Below are positions 50,286 through 59,567 of a DNA stretch of 64,000 nucleotides, in pieces. The DNA lies in NCBI RefSeq assembly GCF_024346395.1, contig NZ_JAGQCW010000001.1, forward strand, positions 310,001 to 374,000. Reading direction: 5' to 3'. A program made the position numbers and the translations under genes. Every line of letters starts with the position of its first letter. Position 1 is the first letter of the stretch. Below the pieces are notes generated by a model, which saw only the letters and a list, made by a program, of their open reading frames with translations, did no database searches and was not told the DNA's origin. The DNA is from Cyanobium sp. AMD-g (GTDB taxonomy: Bacteria > Cyanobacteriota > Cyanobacteriia > PCC-6307 > Cyanobiaceae).

Positions 50286-53200
50286 GCGCAGCCAGGCCCT
50301 GAAATCAGCCGAAGCCAGCGTCTCGACGGCCGCGGGCGCATCAGCAACGCAGAACTGGCCGCCCAGACGCACGAAACGCGTCTCGTCCAGGTGCTTCACC
50401 AGCGCCACCACGGGCACCCGCACGCCAGCCTCCTCCTGGCCGGGGCGATGGCGGGTGAGGCATTCCCGCAGCCGGTGTTGCACGGCGATGTCGCCGGCCT
50501 GCTCGGGCGCCAGCTCCACCATCACCAGCTGCAGGTCCTCGATGCTGCGGCAGTCGTCGACGAGCAGCTGCACCCGGTCGTCGCGGCGGTCGACACCGGC
50601 CCACAGCAATAGGCGGGCATCCACCATCAGGTGGTCGGCCAGGCGGGCGTAACTCTTGGGGAACACCACCGCCTCGCAGGATCCGGTGAGGTCCTCCAGC
50701 TGCAGCACGGCCATGCGGTCGCCCTTGCGGGTGGTCACCTGGCGGATCTCGCTCACCATCACCACCACGCTCACCTTGGCCTTGTCGGCCATCTCCTCGA
50801 GATTGGCCAGGCCGATCGGCGTGAGCAGGCGCACCTGGGAGGCCAGCTGGCGCAAGGGGTGGTCGGAGATGTAGAAGCCGAGCAGCTCCTTCTCCAGCTT
50901 CAGCTTCTCGGTGGGGGGGTAGTCGGCCACCGCAGCGGCCCGTGGTGGCGCCGGAGCCTCCACGGCAGCGGCGGCGCCAGAAGCGTCCGCACCACCGCCG
51001 AACAGGTCGAACAGGTTGCCCTGGCCGCTGGCCCGGTCACGGGCGCGGGAGCTGGCCCAATCGAGCACCAGATCGAGGTCCGCCATCAGCTGGGCCCGGT
51101 TCGCCTTGGGCTCGAGACCATCGAGGGCACCGCAATGGATCAGGGACTCGATCGCCCGGCGGTTGAGCTGCTGGCCCGGGATCCGGTCGCAGAGATCGGC
51201 CAGGTGCAGGAAGGGGCCGCCGCTGGCGCGCGCCTCGATCAGCTGGCGGATGGCGCCATCACCGAGGTTGCGGATGGCCGAGAGACCAAAGAGGATCTTC
51301 TTGCCCACGGGGGTGAAGTCGATGCCGGAGGCATTGACGTCCGGCGGCATCACCTCGATCCCCATCGCCTGGCAGTTGGCGATATAGCGCTGCACCTTGT
51401 CGGTGGTGCCGGCATTCACGGTGAGCAGGGCCGCCATGTAGGCCACCGGATGGTGGGCCTTGAGGTAAGCGGTCTGGTACGTGACCGCGCCGTAGGCGGT
51501 GGAATGACTCTTGTTGAAGCAATACTCGGCGAACATCACCATCTGGTCGAACAGCGCCTCGGCGATGGCGGCGTCCACGCCCCGTTCGCTGGCTCCGGAC
51601 ACGAACTGGTGGCGATGCTTCTGCATCTCCGACACCTTCTTCTTGCCCATCGCCCGCCGCAGCAGGTCGGCCTCACCGAGGGAATAGCCGGCAAGATCCT
51701 GGGCGATCCGCATGATCTGCTCCTGGTAGACCATGATCCCGTAGGTCTCCTTGAGGATCGGCTCCAGCTTGGCGTGGGCCACATCGATGGCCTCGCGGCC
51801 GTGCTTGCGGTTGATGAATTTGGGGATCAGGCCCGCATCGAGGGGGCCCGGCCGGTACAGGGCCAGGATCGAGGAGATGTCCTCCAGGGAGGAGGGCTTG
51901 AGATCGCGGACGATCTGGCGCATGCCGCTGGATTCCAGCTGGAAGATGCCCTCCAGATCGCCCCGTGCCAGCAGGGCGTAGGTGCCCGGGTCGTTGGCCG
52001 GCAGGGCGTCGGGATCGAGCCGTTCCCCTTCGGCCTGGGCCACCAGTTCAATCGTCTTCTCGATCATGGTGAGGTTCTTGAGGCCCAGGAAGTCCATCTT
52101 CAGCAGGCCCATCGCCTCGACGTCCTCCATGAAGTACTGGGTGATCACCTGGCCGTCGTTGTTGCGCTGCAGGGGCACCAGTTCGTCGAGGGGTTCGGCG
52201 GCGATCACCACCCCGGCGGCATGGACACCGAAGGTTTTGTTGGTGCCTTCGATGCGGCGGGCCAGGTCGACCCAGTGGCGCACCTTCGGGTCGTTCTCGT
52301 ACTTGTCGCGGAATTCCGGCACCGGCGATTCGGGGCCGATCATCTCGGCCAGCTTGGCCGGTTTGCCCCGGGCCACGGGGATCAGCTTGGCCAGACGGTC
52401 GGCCTCGCCGTAGGGGATGTCGAGCACCCGGGCCACGTCCTTGAGCACCGCCTTGGAGGTCATGCGGTTGAAGGTGATGATCTGGGCCACCTTGTCTTCG
52501 CCATAGCGGCGGGTGACGTACTCGATCACCTCGCCGCGGCGCTCGATGCAGAAGTCGGTGTCGATGTCAGGCATCGATTTGCGTTCCGGGTTGAGGAAGC
52601 GCTCGAACAGCAGGCCGTGCTCCACCGGATCGATGTTGGTGATGCCGAGGGCGTAGGCCACCAGCGAGCCGGCGGCCGAACCGCGCCCGGGCCCCACCGG
52701 AATGCCCTGTTCCCGGGCGAAGCGGATGTAGTCCCAGACCACCAGGAAGTAGGTGGGGAAGCCCATCTGCTCCATCACCTGGAGCTCGAAGGCCAGCCGC
52801 TCGCCGTAGCCGGGATCGATCGGGGCCTCATCGGCCAGGGACAGGCGGCGGCGCAGACCCTGGTGGCTGACCTCACTGAGGTAGCTCACCGGCGTGTGGC
52901 CCTCGGGGATCGGGAAACGGGGCATCTGGTAGCGCCCCAGGATGTCGTAGTCCTCCACCTTCTCGGCCACCTTGGCGGTGGTGGCGATGGCGGCGGCGAT
53001 CACCTCGGGCTCGAGGTGGTCGGCGAAGAGCCGGGCCATCTCCGCCTCGCTCTTGATGTATTCGGTTCCCGTGTAGCGCAGGCGCTTCTCATCGCTGATC
53101 AGCTTGCCGGTGAGCACGCACAACAAGGCGTCGTGGGCCTCGACGTCGTTGCTGGTCAGGTAGTGGGCGTCGTTGGTGGCGACCAGGGGAATGGCCAGCT

Positions 53201-53816
53201 CGGCGCTGATCCGGGCCATCTCCACATTGACGATGCGGTCCTCAAGGCCGCCATGGTCCTGGATCTCCAGGTAGAAGTCGTCACCGAACACGTCCCGGTA
53301 CCAGGCGGCCACGTCCCGGGCCACATCGGGGCGCCCCCGCAGGATCGCCTGGGGGATCTCGCCCCCGAGGCAGGCGGTGGCCACCATCAGGCCCTCGCTG
53401 TACTGCTGCAGCAGGGATTTGTCGATGCAGGCCCGGGCGAAGATTCCCCGGCCGCGCATGCCGCGCAGGTGGCTGATGCTGGTGAGCTTGACCAGGTTGC
53501 GGTAGCCCACGGCGTTGCGAGCCAGGACCACCAGGTGGTAGCGGCGTTCCTTCTTCGGCTGCGGGTCGTCGATCGAGCCGTTGATGACGTACATCTCGTT
53601 GCCGATGATCGGCTTGATGCCCGCCTTGGTGCAGAGCTTGAGCAGCTCGATGGCGCCGTACATCACCCCGTGGTCGGTGAGGGCCAGGGCCGGCATGCCC
53701 AGCTCCACGGCCCGCTGCACCATCGCCGGCAGCTGGGAGGCCCCGTCCAGCAGGCTGTAGTCGCTGTGGTTGTGGAGCGGTACGAAGGCCACGGCGTCGG
53801 AGGGCAGCGCCACCAC
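50265..53816 (-). CDS. dnaE: DNA polymerase III alpha subunit (intact, no intein)
   Basis: Replicative polymerase catalytic subunit, 1183 residues. PHP domain at the N-terminus ([20 protein letters not shown]), then the polymerase core with catalytic aspartates in [13 protein letters not shown] (about 416-422) and [11 protein letters not shown], the beta-clamp/HhH region, and a C-terminal OB and tau-binding end. The gene is continuous; the split intein that interrupts dnaE in many cyanobacteria is absent, as in picocyanobacteria I know. The start is GTG at 53816 or GTG one codon later. Overlaps the PAM68-family gene. Confidence 0.97.
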   Translation of the reverse strand: MVALPSDAVAFVPLHNHSDYSLLDGASQLPAMVQRAVELGMPALALTDHGVMYGAIELLKLCTKAGIKPIIGNEMYVINGSIDDPQPKKERRYHLVVLARNAVGYRNLVKLTSISHLRGMRGRGIFARACIDKSLLQQYSEGLMVATACLGGEIPQAILRGRPDVARDVAAWYRDVFGDDFYLEIQDHGGLEDRIVNVEMARISAELAIPLVATNDAHYLTSNDVEAHDALLCVLTGKLISDEKRLRYTGTEYIKSEAEMARLFADHLEPEVIAAAIATTAKVAEKVEDYDILGRYQMPRFPIPEGHTPVSYLSEVSHQGLRRRLSLADEAPIDPGYGERLAFELQVMEQMGFPTYFLVVWDYIRFAREQGIPVGPGRGSAAGSLVAYALGITNIDPVEHGLLFERFLNPERKSMPDIDTDFCIERRGEVIEYVTRRYGEDKVAQIITFNRMTSKAVLKDVARVLDIPYGEADRLAKLIPVARGKPAKLAEMIGPESPVPEFRDKYENDPKVRHWVDLARRIEGTNKTFGVHAAGVVIAAEPLDELVPLQRNNDGQVITQYFMEDVEAMGLLKMDFLGLKNLTMIEKTIELVAQAEGERLDPDALPANDPGTYALLARGDLEGIFQLESSGMRQIVRDLKPSSLEDISSILALYRPGPLDAGLIPKFINRKHGREAIDVAHAKLEPILKETYGIMVYQEQIMRIAQDLAGYSLGEADLLRRAMGKKKVSEMQKHRHQFVSGASERGVDAAIAEALFDQMVMFAEYCFNKSHSTAYGAVTYQTAYLKAHHPVAYMAALLTVNAGTTDKVQRYIANCQAMGIEVMPPDVNASGIDFTPVGKKILFGLSAIRNLGDGAIRQLIEARASGGPFLHLADLCDRIPGQQLNRRAIESLIHCGALDGLEPKANRAQLMADLDLVLDWASSRARDRASGQGNLFDLFGGGADASGAAAAVEAPAPPRAAAVADYPPTEKLKLEKELLGFYISDHPLRQLASQVRLLTPIGLANLEEMADKAKVSVVVMVSEIRQVTTRKGDRMAVLQLEDLTGSCEAVVFPKSYARLADHLMVDARLLLWAGVDRRDDRVQLLVDDCRSIEDLQLVMVELAPEQAGDIAVQHRLRECLTRHRPGQEEAGVRVPVVALVKHLDETRFVRLGGQFCVADAPAAVETLASADFRAWLRSPLGAA

Positions 53817-53830
53817 ATGTTGCGGCTACC

Positions 53831-54247
53831 TTACCGGGGACACCACCAGATCTGGTGCCCTGGCCACCTGGCCGCCTGGAGGTTGGGGCAGGGCATGGCC
53901 CAGAGGGTCTGGAGCTTGCTGGCCTGGTCGCTGTCGCCCTTGGCCGTGAGCTGGTTCACCGTCAGCTGAATCCGTTCCCCGTCGACCTGCTTCTCCAGCT
54001 TGGCTCGCTGGGTCCGGAGCTCCTGGAGGTCCCGCTCAGCCTGCTGGCGCCTGGCCTGCTGCTGGCCATCGGCGGCCTGGAGCCGCCTCGGTCCGGGCCT
54101 CAGCCTGAAGCCGTTGCTGATGCTGGTTGTTGCGGATGGCGAAACCGGCACCGCCAACACCACGGCAGGGACCAGAGCCAGCCCAGACCGATTCTGTCGA
54201 TCCTGGCGACGGCGGTCTTGGGGACATGGATCGTCTGGATATTCCAC
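53831..54247 (-). CDS. Hypothetical coiled-coil protein, probably frameshifted
   Basis: The 138-residue frame has a hydrophobic patch near the start (GLALVPAVVLAVPV), an odd Pro/Arg-rich stretch, then a strong charged coiled coil (QQQARRQQAERDLQELRTQR, AKLEKQVDGERIQLTVNQL) and a C-terminus with WAMPCPNLQAARWPGHQIWW. In the next frame, at about 54100-54165, coiled-coil-like sequence (FAIRNNQHQQRLQAEARTEA) runs into the same region, and joining it to this frame would give a continuous helix. One or two single-base shifts therefore probably separate the parts. It lies just upstream of dnaE, in a block less GC-rich than its surroundings. Not recognised. Confidence 0.35.
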   Translation of the reverse strand: MEYPDDPCPQDRRRQDRQNRSGLALVPAVVLAVPVSPSATTSISNGFRLRPGPRRLQAADGQQQARRQQAERDLQELRTQRAKLEKQVDGERIQLTVNQLTAKGDSDQASKLQTLWAMPCPNLQAARWPGHQIWWCPR

Positions 54248-54259
54248 ACTTCTCTGTGG

Positions 54260-54649
54260 TCAGGCCACAGGGCCACGCAGGGAGAACCGTGCGGCGGATC
54301 CGTGGCCGATATAGTGAAAGTCATCGATCGTCGCCCCTTCATTGGTATAGACATAGTGTCCTGACAATCGAGGGCCCGTCGCTTCAATCCATTGGGTTTC
54401 GAACTCCGATGGCCTTCCCCCTGCCCCCCTTCTCAGCTCCGTCAGCTTCAACAATTTCATCGGGATGGCCCCCTGGCGGCCCTGGTACAGAACGTGGCCG
54501 CTGGAATCGTTGGTTGAATCCAGACCAAACTGGATTCGAAGCAGTGGCTGCACGCCAATGGATCTCAGGCATCGGACATTGTCCTGATCCGCCCAGACGG
54601 CAGGGGCCGCGACGATCCACAGCAGCAGGACGGCCAGGTGTCGCCTCAT
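54260..54649 (-). CDS. Small secreted protein (orphan)
   Basis: 129 residues with a clear signal peptide (RRHLAVLLLWIVAAPAVWA, cleavage before DQDN). The mature part has a single cysteine (NVRCLRS), mixed polar strands (GVQPLLRIQFGLDS, SSGHVLYQGRQ, FETQWIEATG, HYVYTNEGATIDDFHY) and looks like a small beta-sandwich. ATG 54649 overlaps the stop of the upstream gene (ATGA). Codons are visibly less GC-rich than in the surrounding genes. I cannot assign a family; a periplasmic or extracellular role is inferred from the signal. Confidence 0.6.
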   Translation of the reverse strand: MRRHLAVLLLWIVAAPAVWADQDNVRCLRSIGVQPLLRIQFGLDSTNDSSGHVLYQGRQGAIPMKLLKLTELRRGAGGRPSEFETQWIEATGPRLSGHYVYTNEGATIDDFHYIGHGSAARFSLRGPVA

Positions 54650-55077
54650 CCGTGGTTCCCTGGCGATGGAACGCTGCATCCATTCCGTTCGACGGGTCTG
54701 GAGACGTGCTGATGGGCGACCTTCCACATCCCATCCCGCTTGCGCAGGCAGAACGTGATCCGTACGGTCTCGCCAAACGGCTGACCGTCGGGGAGCGTGC
54801 CTCCGCACTGGAGCAGGCCAAAGGCATAGCCCACATCGGTTCCCGCCTGGACGGAGAGATCCTGCAACGCGAATAGCAGGCTGCCTTGGGTATCCAGCTG
54901 CCAGGCATCCCAGCTGGCGCGGTATTGCGCCGCTGAGGTGTACTGCAGAGGAGCCAACACATCAAACAGCACCAGCTCGTCGAGATGGTTGGCGAGAACC
55001 TCCTCCTCCCGTCCGTCTCGGGTGGCGCTGGCCCACTGCTCCAGCACATCGCGAATGGCCGTTTCCTCAGCGTCCAT
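54646..55077 (-). CDS. SnoaL/NTF2-like protein
   Basis: 143 residues with the cone-shaped alpha+beta barrel pattern of SnoaL / ketosteroid isomerase-like proteins: MDAEETAIRDVLEQWASATR, HLDELVLFDVLAPLQYTSAA, WDAWQLDTQGSLLFALQDLS, FGETVRITFCLRKRDGMWKV and HQHVSRPVE. The function of stand-alone members is diverse (small-molecule binding, isomerisation), so none is assigned. An ATG four codons upstream (55089) is possible. It is coupled by ATGA to the secreted gene, and lies about 74 bases downstream of gatA on the same strand. Confidence 0.75.
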   Translation of the reverse strand: MDAEETAIRDVLEQWASATRDGREEEVLANHLDELVLFDVLAPLQYTSAAQYRASWDAWQLDTQGSLLFALQDLSVQAGTDVGYAFGLLQCGGTLPDGQPFGETVRITFCLRKRDGMWKVAHQHVSRPVERNGCSVPSPGNHG

Positions 55078-55150
55078 GGTCAGCGACACGCGGTCGAGGG
55101 AAACCCTAGGCAGGGGCCGTCGGTCCCACCCAGGAAGGCGATGGTGCTGC

Positions 55151-56623
55151 TCAGGCCACCAGCGCCGCCTCGGGTCTGGTGGCCATCACCGCCGCCGCCC
55201 GTTCGTACTGGTGGGCCACCCGCAGCAGCTTCGACTCCTCGAGCACGCCGGTGATCAGCTGCAGGCCAATCGGCAGGCCCTGGGCATCGAAGCCGCAGGG
55301 CACGCTGATGGCCGGCAGGCCGGCCAGGTTGGCGGGGATGGTGAGCAGGTCGGCCAGATACATGGCCAGGGGATCGCCCGCGTGGGCACCGCTGGGGAAG
55401 GCGGTGGTGGGGGAGGTGGGGGTCAGCAGCACATCGACGCTCTCGAAGGCGCGGTCGAAATCGCGGCGGATCAGGGTGCGCACCTGCTGGGCCTTCCTGT
55501 AGTAGGCGTCCACATAGCCGGCGGAGAGGGCATAGGTGCCGATCAGGATGCGGCGCTGCACCTCCTCGCCGAAACCGCTGGCCCGGCTGCGGGCGGTCAT
55601 CGCCGCCAGGCCGTCGCTGCCGGCCTCGGTGGCCGGCGCCCGGAAGCCGTACTTGACGCCGTCGTAGCGGGCCAGATTGGCGGACGCCTCTGAGGGGGCG
55701 ATGACGTAGTAGGTGGCGATGCCGTCGTTGAAGCGGGGGCAGCTCACCTCCACCAGCTCACAGCCCAGGGCCTCCAGCTGGGCGGCGGCCGCCAGCACCG
55801 AGGCCTTCACCCCGGGATCAAGGCCCTCCTGGTCGAAGCATTCCCGGATCAGCCCGACCCGCAGACCCTTGATCGGTGTCTCCAGGTCGGCGCCGTAATC
55901 GGGTACCGGCGCCCGCAGGCAGGTGGCATCACGGGGGTCCTCCCCGGCGATCACCTGCAGCAGCTCGGCGGCATCGGCCACGCTGCTGCTGAACGGGCCC
56001 ACCTGGTCGAGGGAGGAGGCGAAAGCCACCAGTCCCCAGCGGCTTACCCGGCCATAGGTGGGCTTGAGGCCCACCACGCCGCAGAAACTGGCGGGCTGGC
56101 GGATCGAGCCGCCGGTGTCGGAGCCGAGCGAACCGATGCACTCGCCGGCGGCCACGGCCGCCGCGCTGCCACCAGAGCTGCCACCGGGCACCCGATCCGG
56201 ATTCCAGGGGTTACGGCTGGCGCCGAAGGCGGAGGTCTCGGTGGAGCTGCCCATGGCGAACTCATCGAGGTTGGTCTTGCCCAGCAGAACCGCACCGGCC
56301 CGCCAGAGCCGCTCGGTCACCGTCGATTCGTAGGGGGGCACGAAGTTCTCCAGCATGCGGCTGGAGCAGGTCGTGCGGATGCCCTTGGTGCAGAGGTTGT
56401 CCTTGATGGCCAGGGGGATGCCCGCCAGGGGGGGCAGGGGCTCACCGGCGGCCCTGGCCGCGTCGATGCGATCGGCATCGGCCCTGGCCCGCTCGCTGGT
56501 CACCTCCAGGAAGGCATGCACCGTGGGGTCCACCGCCGCGATGCGAGCCAGGTGGCGATCCGTGAGCTCCCGGGCTGACACCTCGCCCCGCCGAAGCTGC
56601 TCCCGCCATTCGGCGATGCCCAT
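55151..56623 (-). CDS. gatA: Glutamyl-tRNA(Gln) amidotransferase subunit A
   Basis: Amidase subunit of GatCAB, which converts Glu-tRNA(Gln) to Gln-tRNA(Gln), the route for glutaminyl-tRNA in cyanobacteria. The 490-residue product shows the Ser-cisSer-Lys triad in context: AIKDNLCT (Lys), [15 protein letters not shown] (cis-Ser) and [14 protein letters not shown] (nucleophile). Typical length. gatB and gatC are not in the window. It begins 30 bases before the end of the DUF1816 gene's stop and lies next to the orphan block that separates it from dnaE. Confidence 0.97.
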   Translation of the reverse strand: MGIAEWREQLRRGEVSARELTDRHLARIAAVDPTVHAFLEVTSERARADADRIDAARAAGEPLPPLAGIPLAIKDNLCTKGIRTTCSSRMLENFVPPYESTVTERLWRAGAVLLGKTNLDEFAMGSSTETSAFGASRNPWNPDRVPGGSSGGSAAAVAAGECIGSLGSDTGGSIRQPASFCGVVGLKPTYGRVSRWGLVAFASSLDQVGPFSSSVADAAELLQVIAGEDPRDATCLRAPVPDYGADLETPIKGLRVGLIRECFDQEGLDPGVKASVLAAAAQLEALGCELVEVSCPRFNDGIATYYVIAPSEASANLARYDGVKYGFRAPATEAGSDGLAAMTARSRASGFGEEVQRRILIGTYALSAGYVDAYYRKAQQVRTLIRRDFDRAFESVDVLLTPTSPTTAFPSGAHAGDPLAMYLADLLTIPANLAGLPAISVPCGFDAQGLPIGLQLITGVLEESKLLRVAHQYERAAAVMATRPEAALVA

Positions 56624-56653
56624 CCAACCGCTAGCCAGCTGCGATGGACGCTA

Positions 56654-56905
56654 TCAGTCGGCCAGATCGGGAGATTCGGTGAACGGCTCACGGCGGCCGG
56701 TGCGCAGGCACTGGTGCTCCAGGGAGGCCGGTGACTCCGCCCGCAGGTCGTCGAGGAACGCCGGCAGCGCCCGCTCCAGCGTCTGCCGGCGCACAAAGGG
56801 TCCGAACCAGTACACCGCGTCGGGGGAGCGGGTCTCCACCCGCGCCCACCAGGCCAGGCCCAACCCATTGGCGATGCCGCGCGAGGGCCAGAGCAGTGGA
56901 TTCAT
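56654..56905 (-). CDS. DUF1816 domain protein
   Basis: 83 residues matching the cyanobacterial DUF1816 pattern: LAWWARVETRSPDAVYWFGP followed by FVRRQTLERALPAFLDDLRA and a short C-terminal QCLRTGRREPFT. The family is small and soluble, sometimes fused to phycobilisome-linker-like or signalling domains; its role is unknown. ATG 56905 is chosen; a frame extension to 56953 adds residues without homology. It lies between the TrmH-family gene and gatA on the same strand with small gaps. Confidence 0.8.
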   Translation of the reverse strand: MNPLLWPSRGIANGLGLAWWARVETRSPDAVYWFGPFVRRQTLERALPAFLDDLRAESPASLEHQCLRTGRREPFTESPDLAD

Positions 56906-56967
56906 GGAGGAGGGGGTTGCGAGGTGGCCATTCTGGGGGGCGGTCGGCGCCACCCCCGCTGCTGGGC

Positions 56968-58695
56968 TCAGAGGCGAATGTCGCCCTCGAAGCCCGGTGC
57001 CGAGGCGGGCGGGGAGGGCAGCGTCTCCAGGGAGTCCTCTTGGGCAGTTTCCGCAGGCGCGTCCTGGAGCTCTGCCTCCGTCACACCGCTGGCAGCTGAC
57101 GCGAGCGGTCCTTCCAGTTCGCTCTCCACGGGCGGTTCCGGCTCGCTCTCGCCCGGGGTTTCCTGGTGCTGCCAGGCGGGTGGCTCGGCCGGTGCTTCGG
57201 ACGCGGTGGGCTCAGGCTCCACCTGGGTCAGCAGCTCGGGCTCCACCTGTGCCGGCAGCTCAGGGGCCTCCGGCAGTTCAGGGTCGGGTGGAGCCGGCAT
57301 CGAGGGGCGCACGATCCTCGGGGCCGGGGCGGTGCCCGTCAGGCCCCGCATCCAGCCGCGGCGGGCGACTTCATAGAGCAGCAGCGCCGTGGCCACCGAT
57401 GCGTTGAGGCTCGGGGTGGCGCCCCGCAGGGGAATGCGCACCAGCTGGTCGCAGGACCGGCGCGTCAGCAGCGACAGGCCATCGCCTTCCGAACCGGTGA
57501 CCACCACCAGGGGGCCCTCCAGGTCCACCTCCTCCAGGCTGACCGTGCCCTCCTCGGCCAGTCCAACCACGCGGTAGCCCTCCTGCTTGAGGGCATCGAG
57601 GGACCGGTTGAGGTTGACCACCCGGGCCACCGGCAGGTGCTCAAGGGCGCCGGCGGCCACCTTGGCCACCGAGCCGGTGAGGCCGGCGTTGCGGCGTTGG
57701 GGCAGCACCATGCCATGGGCACCGAGGGCTTCGGCGCTGCGGACGATGGCCCCGAGGTTCTGGGGATCGGTGAGGCCATCCACCGCGATCAGCAGGGGGG
57801 CCTCACCAAGGCTGCGGCAGCCTTCGATCAGGCTGGTCAGGTCGAGGGTCTCGGCGGCAGCGGGCTGCAACACGATGCCCTGGTGCACGGCACCACCGGT
57901 GAGCTGGCCCAGGCGCGCCCAGGTCACCTCCTCCACCAGCACGCCGGAGGCCTTCGCCTCCCGCAACAGCTGCAGAAAACGCGGGTTGAAGCGCATTTCG
58001 GGCGTGCACCACACCCGATGGATCGGCCGGCCGCTCTCCAGGGTGGCCTGGGTCGTGTGGCGGCCCCAGATCAGGTCGGTGGGGGCGGCGGCGGCAAAGG
58101 CATCCGCGGCGCCGCGGAAATCGACATCGGAGCCGTCGGACTCCGGCCGCTCCGGTGCGCTGCGTCCCTGGAAGGTCCGCGGGGCGCGGTCCGCGTCCCG
58201 GAACAGGGCCGGTCCGCGGCGGGCCGGGCCGGTCCGCGACGGGATGGGACGGCCGCTGGTCGGCCGTCCGGCCCCACCACGGCCCGGAACGGGTCGGCCG
58301 AAGGAGGGGCGGGCGGGGATGAAGCGGTCACCACCGCGACGCTCGCGGGTCGGCCGTCCGGCGCCACCGCGGGAGTCATCGGGGCGATCGGCCCCTGGGC
58401 GGCCCTCGTAGGGGCGGCGGCCGTAGGGGCTGCCGGCCGAACGGTCGGAGCCACCGGGCCGCTCACCGCCACGCTCACCCCGTTCTCCGCCACGCTCCCG
58501 ATCGAAGGGAGGCTTGTCACGGCTGTAGGCCTCTCCAGGGCGCCGGGGGCGAGCGGAGCCGGTACCGCGGCTGATGGGGCGGCCGCCAGCTCCGGAGCCG
58601 AGGCGGCGGGGGGTGCGGTCGGCACCGGAATCGGGGCGACGGTCAGGACGCCGGTCGGGGCGGCGATCGCCGCGGCGGTCTGGGGAGGGACTCAT
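56968..58695 (-). CDS. rlmB: TrmH-family RNA 2'-O-methyltransferase with long disordered arms
   Basis: Probable 23S rRNA G2251 2'-O-ribose methyltransferase. The 575-residue protein has an Arg/Gly/Pro-rich disordered N-terminus of roughly 200 residues, the SpoU substrate-binding domain (TDLIWGRHTTQATLESGRPI), the knotted SPOUT domain with TDPQNLGAIVRSAEALGAHG, TGSEGDGLSLLTRRSC and IPLRGATPSLNASVATALLL, then a Pro/Glu-rich acidic tail of about 120 residues. The core is the family length. ATG 58695 overlaps the Mini-III stop (ATGA). Which rRNA or tRNA site it modifies is inferred from the domain order. Confidence 0.9.
   Translation of the reverse strand: MSPSPDRRGDRRPDRRPDRRPDSGADRTPRRLGSGAGGRPISRGTGSARPRRPGEAYSRDKPPFDRERGGERGERGGERPGGSDRSAGSPYGRRPYEGRPGADRPDDSRGGAGRPTRERRGGDRFIPARPSFGRPVPGRGGAGRPTSGRPIPSRTGPARRGPALFRDADRAPRTFQGRSAPERPESDGSDVDFRGAADAFAAAAPTDLIWGRHTTQATLESGRPIHRVWCTPEMRFNPRFLQLLREAKASGVLVEEVTWARLGQLTGGAVHQGIVLQPAAAETLDLTSLIEGCRSLGEAPLLIAVDGLTDPQNLGAIVRSAEALGAHGMVLPQRRNAGLTGSVAKVAAGALEHLPVARVVNLNRSLDALKQEGYRVVGLAEEGTVSLEEVDLEGPLVVVTGSEGDGLSLLTRRSCDQLVRIPLRGATPSLNASVATALLLYEVARRGWMRGLTGTAPAPRIVRPSMPAPPDPELPEAPELPAQVEPELLTQVEPEPTASEAPAEPPAWQHQETPGESEPEPPVESELEGPLASAASGVTEAELQDAPAETAQEDSLETLPSPPASAPGFEGDIRL
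58630..58680 (-). repeat. 12-bp tandem repeat (DRRP units) in the TrmH-family gene
   Basis: The start of the coding sequence encodes repeated D-R-R-G/P units (DRRGDRRPDRRPDRRPD, residues 6-22) from near-identical 12-base units, part of the Arg-rich disordered arm. Confidence 0.75.
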
Positions 58696-59138
58696 GGGCT
58701 GGCGGAGGGGGGACAGGGTTCGGTCTTCTCGAGATGGTCCAGCAGCTCAGCCAGCCGTCTGGGGTCCTGCAGAAAAAGCCATCCCAGCATCGTCTCAAAT
58801 CCCGTGGCCTGCCCATAGGCCCCGGGGGCGCCGCGGCGGGGACCCCGTCCCGCCTGATTACGGCCGCGCAGCACCAGGCGGCGCTCCAGCTCGCTCAGCA
58901 GGGGATCCAGACGCCGCAGGGCTTCCGCCTGGGCTTCGGCCTGGACTTCCGCCACCACGGCCCGGTGCAGGTCGGCCGCCCGGGCGGGTAGCCGGCAGTG
59001 CTTCAGCCGCTGGTGCAGTTCCCAGACCGCATCCCCCAACCAGGCCAGCTGGGCCGTGGCCAGGGGTGTGGCGGGAACCTGGGCGGGTACGGAGGCCAGC
59101 CAGTGGCCAGGCCCCTCAGGCGGGGGCGAGGCTGCCAA
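58692..59138 (-). CDS. mrnC: Mini-ribonuclease III
   Basis: RNase III catalytic domain without the double-stranded RNA-binding domain; matures 23S rRNA in organisms that have it. The 148-residue frame shows the signature AQLAWLGDAVWELHQRLKHC with the catalytic Asp, and YGQATGFETMLGWLFLQDPR with the conserved Glu. The start is uncertain: TTG 59138 overlaps the STAS gene stop by 23 bases and is the first usable start; longer frames run inside that gene. The stop overlaps the TrmH start by ATGA, and the pairing of Mini-III with a TrmH-family methyltransferase recurs in other genomes. Confidence 0.88.
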   Translation of the reverse strand: MAASPPPEGPGHWLASVPAQVPATPLATAQLAWLGDAVWELHQRLKHCRLPARAADLHRAVVAEVQAEAQAEALRRLDPLLSELERRLVLRGRNQAGRGPRRGAPGAYGQATGFETMLGWLFLQDPRRLAELLDHLEKTEPCPPSASP

Positions 59139-59553
59139 GGGCGGAGTCCAGATCGGGTTGCAGGTGCAGGAAGGCTTCCAGGCGCACCAGCTTGACGGTC
59201 TGGACGACACGGGCGTTGCCGACCACGAGGAACTGGCGGGAGCTCTCGTTGAACTGCTTGGCGAGCTGCACCAGGGCACCGAGTCCGGAGGAGTCGATGA
59301 AATCGATGCGGCTGAGGTCGATGACCACAGGGAGGCTGTCCCCCTTGTGCCGGTCGCTGATGAACTCGGTGAACTGCTTGTCGGAATAGGCGTCCAGTTG
59401 GCCCGTGAAACTGAACAGCAGGCACTCATCCCGCCGTTCGCTGCCCCCTCTCAGGGAGACGGTCAGTCGCTGCAGGTCGGTGATGGCCCCAATCCTCAAG
59501 GTGTTGAACGCGCCGAACTGTAGAGACCCCGATCCCGAATGCGGCAACCGCAA
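59116..59553 (-). CDS. STAS-domain anti-sigma-factor antagonist
   Basis: The 145-residue frame contains one STAS domain: LLFSFTGQLDAYSDKQFTEF, then LPVVIDLSRIDFIDSSGLGA with the phosphorylatable Ser of DSSG, and a C-terminal ARVVQTVKLVRLEAFLHLQ. Homology starts only around LTVSLRGG (residue 32 of the long form), so the true start may be TTG 59499 rather than ATG 59553. SpoIIAA/RsbV-type proteins release sigma factors from an anti-sigma; the HATPase at 27.1 kb is a candidate partner. It follows carA by 14 bases and overlaps Mini-III. Confidence 0.87.
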   Translation of the reverse strand: MRLPHSGSGSLQFGAFNTLRIGAITDLQRLTVSLRGGSERRDECLLFSFTGQLDAYSDKQFTEFISDRHKGDSLPVVIDLSRIDFIDSSGLGALVQLAKQFNESSRQFLVVGNARVVQTVKLVRLEAFLHLQPDLDSALGSLAPA

Positions 59554-59567
59554 CGAAACGTGCCGAT

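Noticed and set aside
50265-53816. Split or inserted intein in dnaE
   Set aside because: The coding sequence is continuous and no intein motifs were seen.
50631-53969. 1112-codon plus-strand open frame opposite dnaE
   Set aside because: dnaE on the minus strand has all expected motifs; the plus-strand translation is repetitive and unlike any family.
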